Source of the DNA: Bin5 sp965220715
GTDB taxonomy: Bacteria > Chloroflexota > Anaerolineae > Caldilineales > Caldilineaceae
Assembly (NCBI GenBank): GCA_965220715.1
Contig: OZ244843.1
Coordinates: forward strand, 2,046,001-2,110,000
DNA: 64,000 bases
Direction: 5' to 3'
This document shows, piece by piece, positions 1-8,297 of this stretch. The position numbers and the translations under genes were made by a program. How positions within the stretch are numbered: the first letter of the stretch is position 1; each line of letters starts with the position of its first letter. The notes under the pieces were generated by a model. That model was not told where the DNA came from. It searched no databases and worked only from the letters and a program-made list of their open reading frames with translations.

Positions 1-26
1 CAATAGTGTCGCCGAGGACACTATTG
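1..26. repeat. Perfect hairpin at window edge
   Basis: A 10-bp perfect inverted repeat (CAATAGTGTC / GACACTATTG) encloses a 6-nt GCCGAG loop. It begins exactly at the window edge, so its left context is unseen. There is no T-run directly after it. It could be the stem of a terminator for a gene to the left, or part of an intergenic repeat. Confidence 0.5.
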
Positions 27-69
27 GCATTTATCGACTTTGATTCGACAGAAAAAAACGAATCCCAAC

Positions 70-92
70 AAGGGGACTGAAACGCCCCTTTT
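70..92 (+). terminator. Terminator-like hairpin
   Basis: The stem AAGGGG / CCCCTT encloses a 9-nt loop and is followed by TT. It fits a weak rho-independent terminator for a plus-strand gene lying left of the window. The left arm and loop also resemble the 3' end of a CRISPR repeat (GGGGACTGAAAC), but only one copy is present here. The rest of 93-282 holds a short GGGG/CCCC hairpin and no recognisable gene. Confidence 0.4.
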
Positions 93-282
93 CGCATAGT
101 TAAATGGGGGTGTAGATCCCCGAGAACAGATCCCAGCCACTCACTTGTCCCACCCCTATGTCCCACTTTTCAACCCAAAATGAACAATTCGATATAAGGG
201 CATTGAAGCGAATCGTGATAAAATCCCAATAGTTCATCCCATCCCACGCACACTATCCCGGACCACTCGCCAGGAGCATCCG

Positions 283-1557
283 ATGACCGCCACCGCCAAA
301 ATCACCGACGTCGAACGCATCCTCCTTGTCGTGCCCATGGTCGACCGCGTGCGCCGCGAAATGGAGCGCGCCAACATCCACCGCTGGTCCGAGTCCGAAA
401 TCATTCGCCTCACCCTCGACGACGGCACCGTCGCCTACGGCGAAACCATCCAGAACTACACCTGGGGACGCGTGCCCGACACCGACCGCGTCATCGGCCG
501 CTCACCCTTCGACTGTATGTGGGATGACTCACTCGGCGCCGGCCTGCAGATGGCGCTCTTCGACGCCGCTGGCAAAATCGCGGGCGTCCCTGTCTACCGC
601 CTCCTCGGGCGCAAAGTGCGCGACTGGTGCCCCGTTTCCTTCTGGGACCACGATATGGGCCCGGCGGCCTACGAACAGGAAGCCAGAATCGCCGTCGAAC
701 TGGGATTCACCTCCATCAAGATCAAGACCCGCCCCTGGCAAGATGTCTACGAGACCGTCAAGCGTATCAGCGACGCCACGCCCGCCTGGTTCCACATCGA
801 CTGCGACTGGAACGACTTCCTGCTCGACGTATCCACCGCCGTTCCCGTCCTGCGCGAACTAGAAACCGATTTCCCCAAAATCTCGATCTGGGAGGGACCC
901 ATCAAAGCCGATGATGTCGCCGGCAACCGCCTCCTGCGTGAAAAGGTGCGCACGCCCATCGCTCACCACTACGGCGGCGTGCCCGGCTCCGTCGCCATCC
1001 AGCAAGGCTACTGCGACGGTTTCGTCGTCGCAGGGGGCGTCTCAAATGTATTGCAGGCTGGCATCTCCGCCGCCACCGCCAACATGCCCTTCTTCCTGCA
1101 GATGGTCGGCACCGGCATCACCACCACCATGGCCCTGCATCTGGGCGCCGTGCTCAGCCACGCCCAGTGGCCCGCCATCAACTGCCATGAGCTCTACCAG
1201 CACAACCTGCTCGACCAGCGCATCCCCGTCGTCGGCGGCTACGCCCAGACCCCCGAAGCGCCGGGCCTGGGCATCACTCTCGACCAAGATGCCCTCGACA
1301 CCTATCGCGTCGATGTCGCCGATTTCAGCCTGCCCCGCCGCCTCATCCGCTACAGCCGCCCCAACGGCGTCCGCGTCTACTTCGCCGACTCCAGCTGGAG
1401 CCAAGGCTCCCGCATGTGGGACTACTGGCGCACCGCCAACCAGCCCATCTACGAGCGCGGCGTACAAACGACATATCTCGACGACGACGGCAGCGCCGAC
1501 TTCGCCGACCTCTACCGGCGCGCCCAGGATGCGCCCGTGCTTTCGCCGGCAACATAA
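283..1557 (+). CDS. Enolase-superfamily (MR/MLE-like) protein
   Basis: The 424-residue product looks like a mandelate racemase/muconate lactonizing enzyme relative, probably a cytosolic sugar-acid dehydratase or epimerase. A capping domain fills roughly residues 1-130, followed by the barrel. The barrel carries a KxK-like strand (SIKIKTR, about 146-152), an acidic strand (FHIDCDWND) and IWEGP, positioned like the first two metal ligands. The third ligand strand reads RTPIAHHYG, so the canonical Asp/Glu there is not obvious and activity is uncertain. The start ATG follows a CAGGAG ribosome binding site. A RidA gene follows 86 bp downstream on the same strand, so the two may be co-transcribed. 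It is clearly divergent from the three other MR/MLE genes in this window. Confidence 0.8.
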   Translation: MTATAKITDVERILLVVPMVDRVRREMERANIHRWSESEIIRLTLDDGTVAYGETIQNYTWGRVPDTDRVIGRSPFDCMWDDSLGAGLQMALFDAAGKIAGVPVYRLLGRKVRDWCPVSFWDHDMGPAAYEQEARIAVELGFTSIKIKTRPWQDVYETVKRISDATPAWFHIDCDWNDFLLDVSTAVPVLRELETDFPKISIWEGPIKADDVAGNRLLREKVRTPIAHHYGGVPGSVAIQQGYCDGFVVAGGVSNVLQAGISAATANMPFFLQMVGTGITTTMALHLGAVLSHAQWPAINCHELYQHNLLDQRIPVVGGYAQTPEAPGLGITLDQDALDTYRVDVADFSLPRRLIRYSRPNGVRVYFADSSWSQGSRMWDYWRTANQPIYERGVQTTYLDDDGSADFADLYRRAQDAPVLSPAT

Positions 1558-1643
1558 CGCATACGACCTACGCAGTTCCCATCTATCCGAATCACAGCCG
1601 CGCCGCAATACGCCGCGCGGGCAACAACCCACAGGAGTAAGAC

Positions 1644-2093
1644 GTGTCTTATCTGGCTAAACTAAAGGAAATGGGTTACGAACTCGAGAAGATCGACCTC
1701 GACGGCGGCAACTTGATGGCCGCAGTCCGTTCCGGCGACCATGTCTACGTCTCCGGCCAGGTCTCCCGCTTTGGCGATGAGGAAATCATGGGCAAGGTCG
1801 GGCAGGACCTGACCACCGAAGAAGGCTACCGCGCCGCGCAGCTCTGCGCGCTCGGCATCCTCCAGGCCGTCCACTCTATCGCCGGGCTGGACAACGTCCG
1901 CCAGGTCGTCAAGGTCTTCGGCATGGTCAACGTCGGCCCGGGCTTCAACGATACACCCTCGGTCATCCACGGCTGCAGTGAACTGTTCATCGACCTCTTC
2001 GGCGACGCCGGGCGCCATGCCCGCAGCGCCATCGGCCTCACCGTGCCCGCGAACTGGGCCGTCGAGATCGAAGCCATCATCGCCGTGGACTGA
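1644..2093 (+). CDS. RidA/YjgF-family protein
   Basis: The 149-residue product belongs to the RidA/YER057c/UK114 family. Characterised members hydrolyse reactive enamine/imine intermediates released by PLP enzymes. The family signature is visible as VYVSGQVSR near the N-terminus and the C-terminal IGLTVPANWAVEIEAI strand. The canonical arginine of the RidA active site (…R-x-x-V/x-…) is not clear at the expected place (HARSAIGLTV), so it may be a non-archetypal YjgF paralogue. The start is GTG, supported by CAGGAG 7 nt upstream. It follows an enolase-superfamily gene, and the terminator at 2163-2188 lies 70 bp downstream. A second, more typical RidA is at 13137. Confidence 0.85.
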   Translation: MSYLAKLKEMGYELEKIDLDGGNLMAAVRSGDHVYVSGQVSRFGDEEIMGKVGQDLTTEEGYRAAQLCALGILQAVHSIAGLDNVRQVVKVFGMVNVGPGFNDTPSVIHGCSELFIDLFGDAGRHARSAIGLTVPANWAVEIEAIIAVD

Positions 2094-2162
2094 GGCCCCG
2101 CCCTCCTCGTTTCATACTGCCGCCGCGCCTACTCGCTCCCAACCGGCCCTGGGCAAAAAGAA

Positions 2163-2188
2163 AAATCCCGCTGAGCTCGGCGGGATTT
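2163..2188 (-). terminator. Rho-independent terminator of tRNA-Glu
   Basis: A 9-bp GC-rich stem (AAATCCCGC / GCGGGATTT) has an 8-nt loop. Read on the minus strand it is followed by TTCTTTTTG, a clear T-tract just past the tRNA-Glu 3' end. It may also slow plus-strand transcripts leaving the RidA gene. Confidence 0.75.
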
Positions 2189-2198
2189 CTCGTTCCTG

Positions 2199-2271
2199 TA
2201 CCTCGTAGGGGAGTCGAACCCCTGTCTCCACCTTGAGAGGGTGGTGTCCTGGGCCACTAGACGAACGAGGC
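2199..2271 (-). tRNA. tRNA-Glu (CTC)
   Basis: The cloverleaf reads on the minus strand. The 7-bp acceptor is GCCTCGT / ACGAGGT with a G-U closing pair and discriminator A. The anticodon stem CCACC / GGTGG holds loop CTCTCAA, giving anticodon CTC (Glu). The T-arm is GGGGTTCGACTCCCC-like. No CCA is encoded. A good promoter lies at 2301-2329 and a terminator at 2163-2188, so it is an independent single-tRNA unit. Confidence 0.95.
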
Positions 2272-2300
2272 GGACATTCGGCACAAGTCAGATACCAGAA

Positions 2301-2329
2301 AGTATACGAGAGCAACGCTGGAAAGTCAA
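2301..2329 (-). promoter_or_regulatory. Sigma-70-type promoter for tRNA-Glu
   Basis: On the minus strand TTGACT is followed by a 17-nt spacer and TATACT. This is close to consensus and about 30 nt upstream of the mature 5' end of tRNA-Glu. Confidence 0.7.
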
Positions 2330-2348
2330 AACCGCATCCGCAACAGAT

Positions 2349-2377
2349 TTGATCCCCTCGCCAGCAGCTTCTATAAT
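2349..2377 (+). promoter_or_regulatory. Sigma-70-type promoter for the radical-SAM operon
   Basis: TTGATC, a 17-nt spacer and a perfect TATAAT are seen on the plus strand. The expected start site near 2384 gives a leader of about 165 nt before the ATG at 2551, which contains the tRNA-like structure annotated separately. Confidence 0.7.
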
Positions 2378-2423
2378 GATGCCAACTCCGGCCTTCAACA
2401 CAGATGCGCCGGTATCCTGATCG

Positions 2424-2492
2424 CCAAGGCATTGCGCCACCCAACATCGGCGCCCCCTTGGCAATGAGCGGGTTCGAATCCCGCCCGGCCGC
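2424..2492 (+). other. Structured leader with an orphan tRNA T-arm
   Basis: Positions 2468-2484 form a canonical tRNA T-arm: a 5-bp stem GCGGG / CCCGC around loop TTCGAAT. It is followed by an acceptor-like CCGGCCG. Upstream, GCCAAGG pairs with CCTTGGC, or alternatively CATTGC with GCAATG, enclosing GCGCC / GGCGC. No arrangement I tried gives a complete cloverleaf with a 7-bp acceptor and a 7-nt anticodon loop. It is either a degenerate tRNA remnant or a tRNA-mimicking leader element. Confidence 0.45.
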
Positions 2493-2550
2493 AAATGTGA
2501 CCGCCTTGCTTAGGGGGCACCGCCGGTCGGCAGATGAGAAGGGAGAGGAT

Positions 2551-4674
2551 ATGTTTTCCACGCCCAGGCAGGTCTCACGCGCCCTGGACCGCGTCCTGCA
2601 CAAAGTGACCCAGCCCGCCCGCTACACCGGCGGCGAACTCAACAGCGTCGCCAAAGAGTGGGACGACCCCACCATCCGCAGCAAGATCGCCCTAGCCTTC
2701 CCCGATATCTATGAACTGGGTGGGTCCAACCTGGGGCTGATGATCCTCTACGACCTGCTCAACAAACGTGACGACCTGCTGGCCGAGCGCGTCTACTGCC
2801 CGTGGAGCGACTTCGAGACGGTCATGCGCCGCGAGGACATCCCCCTCTTCGGGCTGGAGACCCGCCACCCGGTCAACCGCTTCGATATCCTCGCCTTCTC
2901 GCTCCCCTACGAGCAACTCTATACCAACGTCCTCACCATGCTCGACCTGGCGCAGATTCCCCTGCGCGCCGCCGACCGCGACGCCTCCCACCCTCTGGTG
3001 ATAGCCGGCGGCTCTGGCTGCTTCAACCCCGAGCCGATGAGCGCATTCTTCGACGCCATGGTCATCGGCGAAGGCGAAGAAGTGATCTTTGAGATCGTCG
3101 ACGTTCATGAACAGTGGAAAAAGCAGCTCGACGGCAATTCAGAGCAGCCGGCCCAGACCCGCAGTCAGCTCTGGGCAATGCTCGCACGCATCCCCGGCGT
3201 ATACGTTCCCGCGCTCTACCAGGCCAGCTACGCCGCCGACGGAACCCTCGCCGAAACTCGCCCTACCCACCCCGACGCCCCCGCCGCCGTCATGAAACGG
3301 GTGGTGACCGTCATGCCGCCTCCCGTCACGAAGTTCATCGTGCCCTTCATCAACGTCGTCCACAACCGCGCCGCCATCGAGATCATGCGCGGCTGCACGC
3401 GCGGCTGCCGTTTCTGCCAGGCCGGCATGATCTTCCGCCCCGTGCGCGAGCGGCCCCTGGAGGAGGTCCTGCAGGCAGTGGACGACATGATCGCCAGCTG
3501 CGGCTTCGAGGAAGTCAGCTTTCTCAGCCTCAGCAGCAGCGACTATACCTATGTCGAGGAACTGGTGCGGCGCACCATGGAACGGCACGGCGCCCGCAGG
3601 CTGTCCGTCGGTCTGCCCAGCCTGCGCATCGAGAGTTTCAGCGTCGACCTGATGGACCTGCTCGAAAAGGGGCGCCGGCGCTCCGGCTTTACCTTCGCGC
3701 CCGAAGCCGCCACCGACCGGCTGCGCGATATCATCAACAAACCGATCGCCTCCGATGATCTCTTGCACACAGCGGAGGAGGTGTACAGCCGCGGCTGGAA
3801 GACCATCAAAATGTACTTCATGATCGGCCATCCTACCCAGACCCTCGAAGACGTCCAGGCTATCGCCGATCTTTCCAAGCAGGTCCTGGCCGTTGGCCGC
3901 CGTGTCCTCGGCAACAAAGCGAACGTGCGTATCGGCGTCAGCACGCTCGTGCCCAAGCCCCATACGCCCTACCAATGGGTGCCGATGGAGGAAGAAACGA
4001 CCATCCGCCAGCAGATCCGCCTGTTAAAACAAGAGTTGAAAGGGCCGGGCATCCATTTCACTTGGAACGATCCGGCCGAAACCCTGGTCGAAGCCTTCCT
4101 CACCCGCGGCGACCGCAGGCTGTGCGATGTCATCCAGCGCGCCTGGGAACTCGGCGCAAAACTTGACGCCTGGGGTGAGTATTTCCGCTTCGACCTCTGG
4201 CAGCGGGCCTTTGCCGACTGTAATCTGGAGATGGACTGGTTCGCCCGCCGACAACGCCCACTGGACGAAATCCTGCCCTGGGAGCACATTTCAGCCGGCC
4301 TGAACAAGGAGTTCCTGGCGCAGGAATATCTGCACACCTACGCCGGCGGTGTCGTGGATGACTGCCGCGAACACTGCTTCTCTTGTGGCATCTTGGGCTT
4401 CTTCAAGGAGCAACGCCGCGAAGCGCCGGATGAAGCATGGTGCTGTCCGCCATTGGGCAAAAACAAGGCCCGCCAGCCGGTCGATGTCGTTCCGGTTCCT
4501 CTCTACTTCAACGACGAAATGAAAGGGAAGGGCGTCTCACTTCCTGCCGGTTCAGGCGCAGATGCCTCCCAGCTTATTCAACTGGAGGAGGCCGCGGGAC
4601 AGTTCGATGAGCGCGTGCCCCAGCGGCGGCATGGCACCGTCAGCCAACGGATTGCAGAAGCGGAGATCATCTGA
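2551..4674 (+). CDS. TIGR03960-family radical SAM protein
   Basis: This 707-residue cytosolic protein has a B12-binding-like N-terminal region (to about 190) and a radical-SAM core with the cluster motif CTRGCRFC near residues 285-295. A distal C-rich segment contains CREHCFSCG. These features and its length match the TIGR03960 family, whose biochemical role is not established to my knowledge. I chose the ATG at 2551 because GGGAGAGG sits just upstream; the frame is open further upstream, but that part overlaps the structured leader. The stop overlaps the next start (TGATG), so it is translationally coupled to the DUF2344 gene. The pair often lies next to RNase E/G and ribosomal protein genes in other bacteria; neither is adjacent here. 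Confidence 0.9.
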   Translation: MFSTPRQVSRALDRVLHKVTQPARYTGGELNSVAKEWDDPTIRSKIALAFPDIYELGGSNLGLMILYDLLNKRDDLLAERVYCPWSDFETVMRREDIPLFGLETRHPVNRFDILAFSLPYEQLYTNVLTMLDLAQIPLRAADRDASHPLVIAGGSGCFNPEPMSAFFDAMVIGEGEEVIFEIVDVHEQWKKQLDGNSEQPAQTRSQLWAMLARIPGVYVPALYQASYAADGTLAETRPTHPDAPAAVMKRVVTVMPPPVTKFIVPFINVVHNRAAIEIMRGCTRGCRFCQAGMIFRPVRERPLEEVLQAVDDMIASCGFEEVSFLSLSSSDYTYVEELVRRTMERHGARRLSVGLPSLRIESFSVDLMDLLEKGRRRSGFTFAPEAATDRLRDIINKPIASDDLLHTAEEVYSRGWKTIKMYFMIGHPTQTLEDVQAIADLSKQVLAVGRRVLGNKANVRIGVSTLVPKPHTPYQWVPMEEETTIRQQIRLLKQELKGPGIHFTWNDPAETLVEAFLTRGDRRLCDVIQRAWELGAKLDAWGEYFRFDLWQRAFADCNLEMDWFARRQRPLDEILPWEHISAGLNKEFLAQEYLHTYAGGVVDDCREHCFSCGILGFFKEQRREAPDEAWCCPPLGKNKARQPVDVVPVPLYFNDEMKGKGVSLPAGSGADASQLIQLEEAAGQFDERVPQRRHGTVSQRIAEAEII

Positions 4675-5567
4675 TGGCCTTAAACGCCCGCCCGCCCCAC
4701 CCGCCAATCTTGCCCGATGCACCCGTCCCCCAGCGCGTTCGCTTTTCCTACGAGAAGGGCGAGGCGATCAAATTCATCAGCCATCAGGACGAGTCCCGCC
4801 TCTGGGAGCGGACCCTGCGCCGCGCCAATCTGCCGCTTCTCTACAAGCGCGGCTTCAATCCGCAGCCCCACATCCAGTTCGCCGCGCCGCTGGGCCTGGG
4901 CATGACCGGCACGCGCGAACTCCTCGACGTGGCATTCAGCCCGCCAGTGCAGCTTGACGAATTGACGATGAGAATTCGTGAAAAGCTGCCTCCCGGTGTG
5001 CGTCTGCTCACCGCAACCGAGGTGCCTTTCAAAACGGTATCGCCCCAATCCTTGACGATCGGCGCCGATTACACAATTCTGATCTACGCCGACGCCGGAG
5101 AGGTGGGAGAACAGGAGTTGCAGGCAAAGATCGAGGCGTTCCTGCAGCGGGGGCTAGTCTGGCGCGAACGGGAACGGCACAGCCAGCGCTATCGCTATAA
5201 TCTGCGCCCGTTGATTCTCGAACTGCGTTATACCGGCTTCGACGCCGCCGCGGCCGAGCACCGCATATTCCTGCGCGTACAGATGCGCCCAGGCGCAACC
5301 GGCCGCCCCGATGAACTGGTCGACGCCCTCGGCTTCGATGATTACGCCCGCACGCTCCGGCGAGACCGCATCTATTTCGCCGACAGCGAGCAGGATCAGG
5401 CCGTCTTTGCTCCCTATCCCGTCATCCCCCAGGATGAGATCTCGCCCGAGAGACCCAAGCCCCTTCGCAAGGGCCGCCAACGCCGCCGCCGAGCCGGGGC
5501 GCAGCCTCAAGCTGACAGGCAGAACAACCAGCCCTTCGCCGAAAAGGCGGCTGACGAGTTCGATTGA
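4674..5567 (+). CDS. TIGR03936 family protein (DUF2344)
   Basis: The 297-residue product belongs to the small radical-SAM-linked family TIGR03936/DUF2344. Its opening block has the typical VRFSYEKGEAIKFISHQD stretch, and GFNPQPHIQFAAPLGLG follows near residue 60. Its function is unknown; the strict pairing with the preceding radical-SAM gene, overlapping by one base, suggests a partner or substrate-binding subunit. The C-terminus ends in a basic, Arg/Gln-rich tail after about residue 255 (KGRQRRRRAG), which could contact RNA; that is inference only. Confidence 0.9.
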   Translation: MALNARPPHPPILPDAPVPQRVRFSYEKGEAIKFISHQDESRLWERTLRRANLPLLYKRGFNPQPHIQFAAPLGLGMTGTRELLDVAFSPPVQLDELTMRIREKLPPGVRLLTATEVPFKTVSPQSLTIGADYTILIYADAGEVGEQELQAKIEAFLQRGLVWRERERHSQRYRYNLRPLILELRYTGFDAAAAEHRIFLRVQMRPGATGRPDELVDALGFDDYARTLRRDRIYFADSEQDQAVFAPYPVIPQDEISPERPKPLRKGRQRRRRAGAQPQADRQNNQPFAEKAADEFD

Positions 5568-5615
5568 ACGCCTTCAACGGCATCTTAAGGTAGAGTTCCA
5601 GCGCAGAAAACAATC

Positions 5616-6698
5616 TCAGAAGAGTGGCACATCCAGCCACTTGCCGCCCTGCATCGCCGACTCGTGAGCGATGATACCGGGGATTGTGAAGTCCAGCGCT
5701 CGCACCACGTCAATGGGCGGCTGGGTGTTCTGTTCGATGGCGCTGATGAAATCCCGCACCATGTAGTACTCCGATGTGCCGTGCCCGCCCTGACGCGCCT
5801 CGTCCGGCGCATTTGGATCTACGGTCGGACATTCGATCGTTCGGGCGCCCTCCTGGGCTGTCGTCTCGTCCTCACTGTAGAACAGCCCAGTTGTGCCGCC
5901 CCATCCGCCCTGCCGACCGTTCTCCACGAATCCCTTCTCGCCGTAGAGCGAGTAGAAAATCATGTCCGGGTGCCGGGGAGCGACCTGGCTGCGCAGAATC
6001 TTGACCGTTGCCCCCTTCTGCGTCTGGAACAGACCCACCTCCATGTCCAGGTAGCCAAGTCCCTCGTCCGGATAAATCTTCTTGCCCGAATGGACCCCGG
6101 TCGCCTTGACGATGCGGTCGTCCATCAGCGTCAGCAACGGGCCCAAACAGTGGGCGCAATACCAGATCGGGGCACGCGTGTAGCGCCACTTGCGCTCACC
6201 AGTCTCCGGGTCTTTGAGCAGCCGCACAATTTCGTGGATGTATTCACCTTCCGCATGGAAGATCTTGCCCAGCTTCCCCTGCCCTATCCAGTTCTTCCAC
6301 TCACGAATGTAATGAAAGTAGCAGTAGTTCTCGCCCATCATGTAGACGCGACCGGTCTTGCGGACCGTTTCCACCAGCCGTTCACAATCAGCCACCGTGT
6401 ACGCCGCAGTCTGCTCGCACAACACATGCTTGCCGCTCTCCATAGCCGCAATCGAATGTTGCGCGTGATACTCGATCGGCGTCGCGACAACGACAATATC
6501 CAGTGGCGCGTTGACGAAATCCTCAAACCGGGTGAACAGCCTCTGGTCGGACAGCGAAAAGGCGGCGCCCGTGTCGGCCAAAGTTTCCTCGTCAATATCG
6601 CACAGGGCTGCAACCTCCACCTGTGGATGGGCGGCCAAGCTGCGCATCAGGCCTCCGCCTCGGTGCAATCCTACGAATCCGGTCTGTAACTTTTCCAT
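5616..6698 (-). CDS. Gfo/Idh/MocA-family oxidoreductase
   Basis: A 360-residue NAD(P)-dependent sugar or cyclitol dehydrogenase-like protein. The N-terminal Rossmann fold starts GFVGLHRGGGLMRSLA, and the second half is the usual alpha/beta dimer domain. The family's catalytic EKP motif reads CEQTAAYT here, so the usual lysine is replaced by glutamine. Either the chemistry differs or the protein is not a standard dehydrogenase. The longest frame starts at 6743, but the ATG at 6698 has an upstream GAAGGAG and begins exactly at the fold. It is followed in the same direction by nothing; the upstream neighbour is the ceramidase-like gene at 6759-8069, so a two-gene operon is likely. Confidence 0.85.
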   Translation of the reverse strand: MEKLQTGFVGLHRGGGLMRSLAAHPQVEVAALCDIDEETLADTGAAFSLSDQRLFTRFEDFVNAPLDIVVVATPIEYHAQHSIAAMESGKHVLCEQTAAYTVADCERLVETVRKTGRVYMMGENYCYFHYIREWKNWIGQGKLGKIFHAEGEYIHEIVRLLKDPETGERKWRYTRAPIWYCAHCLGPLLTLMDDRIVKATGVHSGKKIYPDEGLGYLDMEVGLFQTQKGATVKILRSQVAPRHPDMIFYSLYGEKGFVENGRQGGWGGTTGLFYSEDETTAQEGARTIECPTVDPNAPDEARQGGHGTSEYYMVRDFISAIEQNTQPPIDVVRALDFTIPGIIAHESAMQGGKWLDVPLF

Positions 6699-6758
6699 TC
6701 TGTCCGATGCTCCTTCATCCCGTTTTAATTGAGCGCTGTCCATCCGCGTTTCGCACTG

Positions 6759-8069
6759 TCATGGGACCGGCTGTTCGCTCCACAACTCTTCCGTTAGTTC
6801 TATCGCGGTATCCACGATTCGTTCAACGCCTTCCAATGCAATCCGATTGGGTCCAACCAGGGCTTCATAGCCCTCCTGTTTGAAGGCCGCCTCTGTCGGC
6901 AGGTACATGGCCAGGTCGTTTGTCAGTTCAGCCACCACCGTGTACGGAAAGGGCGAGCGCCGCTTGATCGAGAGCCCGTGTTCAACGAACAACTCCCCCG
7001 GATTGGATGCGATCGCGAAAGGCCCGATGCGGGCGGCGTTGATGGGTACGGCCCACTGTTCCGGCAAGGCGGCGACCAACTCGGCCTGCTGGTCAAAGAC
7101 ATCGGCGCGCCCCCCTGCCCCGCCCCAATTGAGTCGGCCAATTGCCTCAGGCGAATGATCGGCCGGGTCCCGACGCGGAACGGTGATCTCGCGCCGGATT
7201 GCGTTTACCGGAATGGGGCCCTCCACCGGAATCGCGCGCCGTGCGGCATCCACGGCCTGCTCTGCGAAGTAAGTTGCGCTTTCGCGCCAGCGCTCGCCCC
7301 CTATCGTCACGTTGATGTCCGCGCACGCGCCCGGCGTATAGACTGAGATCACTTCGGGACCGTACTCTTCCCTCATCAGTTCCGCCACCACACAGGGGTA
7401 ATCCGCCGACCAGGTCCGCCCGCTTTTGGAATTGGTATGCAATGAGAAATTATAGAAGACGCCCAGCGCTGAACCGTCCAGCCTGTCAAAGCGGACTACC
7501 CAAAGTTCGGGGTCGACGGGGCCGGCGGTCCCCAACACTTGAGGGATGAGGTCCAGGTCGTTCAGTGCCGCCGGCATCCATGTGTTTAACACCTTGCCGT
7601 CGGGGCAGATGACGCGGCGGTTATGCAGGCCATGATGCACCAAGGATCTGCCAATATGCATCGTAGCCGGCTCCACCCGTCCAGCCGCCTGTTCAACGCT
7701 TGTCGCAATCCGATCCGGCAGCGTGGACAGGTATCCGGTGTCGGTCACTTGGAACGAGTATACCCCCTCCGCCGTATAGGGACCGCTATGTGTATGGCTG
7801 CATGCAATCATGATGGCGTGGGCGGGAATGCCGGTGCGGCCGGCGGCTTCAGCGATGATTTCGTCCGCCAATACCTTGGGCAGGCCAATCAGGTCAACGC
7901 CCACGATCGCGATCCGGTCGTCGCCGCTTTCAACTACCAGTGCATGCGAATGCAGCGGGTCGGTCATGCCTTCATTCTTGCGCGGGTCGAGGATGCCGCA
8001 CATGTAGAGGCCGTCCGGCGGGGTGATATCGGTCTCACCAAAGCCGACGCGAAGCAGTGTATCGTCCAC
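6759..8069 (-). CDS. Neutral/alkaline ceramidase-like protein
   Basis: The 436-residue product resembles the N-terminal domain of the neutral/alkaline non-lysosomal ceramidase family. It shows the opening RVGFGETDITPPDG and the histidine-rich ACSHTHSGP motif near residue 95, which in the family binds zinc. It is shorter than full ceramidases (about 650-700 residues), lacks their C-terminal Ig-like domain and shows no signal peptide, so it is probably a cytosolic hydrolase of unknown substrate. Such short forms are common in environmental bacteria with sugar-catabolism clusters. It sits 60 bp upstream of an oxidoreductase gene on the same strand. Confidence 0.8.
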   Translation of the reverse strand: MDDTLLRVGFGETDITPPDGLYMCGILDPRKNEGMTDPLHSHALVVESGDDRIAIVGVDLIGLPKVLADEIIAEAAGRTGIPAHAIMIACSHTHSGPYTAEGVYSFQVTDTGYLSTLPDRIATSVEQAAGRVEPATMHIGRSLVHHGLHNRRVICPDGKVLNTWMPAALNDLDLIPQVLGTAGPVDPELWVVRFDRLDGSALGVFYNFSLHTNSKSGRTWSADYPCVVAELMREEYGPEVISVYTPGACADINVTIGGERWRESATYFAEQAVDAARRAIPVEGPIPVNAIRREITVPRRDPADHSPEAIGRLNWGGAGGRADVFDQQAELVAALPEQWAVPINAARIGPFAIASNPGELFVEHGLSIKRRSPFPYTVVAELTNDLAMYLPTEAAFKQEGYEALVGPNRIALEGVERIVDTAIELTEELWSEQPVP

Positions 8070-8297
8070 GATGGATTCTCCTCAGTGTTCAACGGTACGT
8101 TGGCACAGCTTACGGGCTGCGAGACTGAAGAACGGCAGCCTTGTCTTCATAGTAAACCCAACAGGTCAGTAAGGAAAACGCTCGCTCCAACTCCCTCAAA
8201 CCGCCTCCTCCTCATCGCGTCCAACATCCGTCGGGGAACGGACTGAATTGAATCCGAGGGAACTGCATCGTGGATGGTACACTGAACGCGAGGAGGG

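Noticed and set aside
59..83. Single CRISPR-repeat-like sequence
   Set aside because: Only one copy is visible and it overlaps a terminator-like hairpin. An array needs at least two repeats with regular spacing.
2404..2492. A complete tRNA gene upstream of the radical-SAM gene
   Set aside because: The T-arm is perfect, but no 7-bp acceptor, D-arm and 7-nt anticodon loop can be drawn together. It is reported as tRNA-like only.
2404..2550. N-terminal extension of the radical-SAM protein
   Set aside because: The extra 49 residues are the translation of the structured leader and lack family similarity; the ATG at 2551 has a clear ribosome site.
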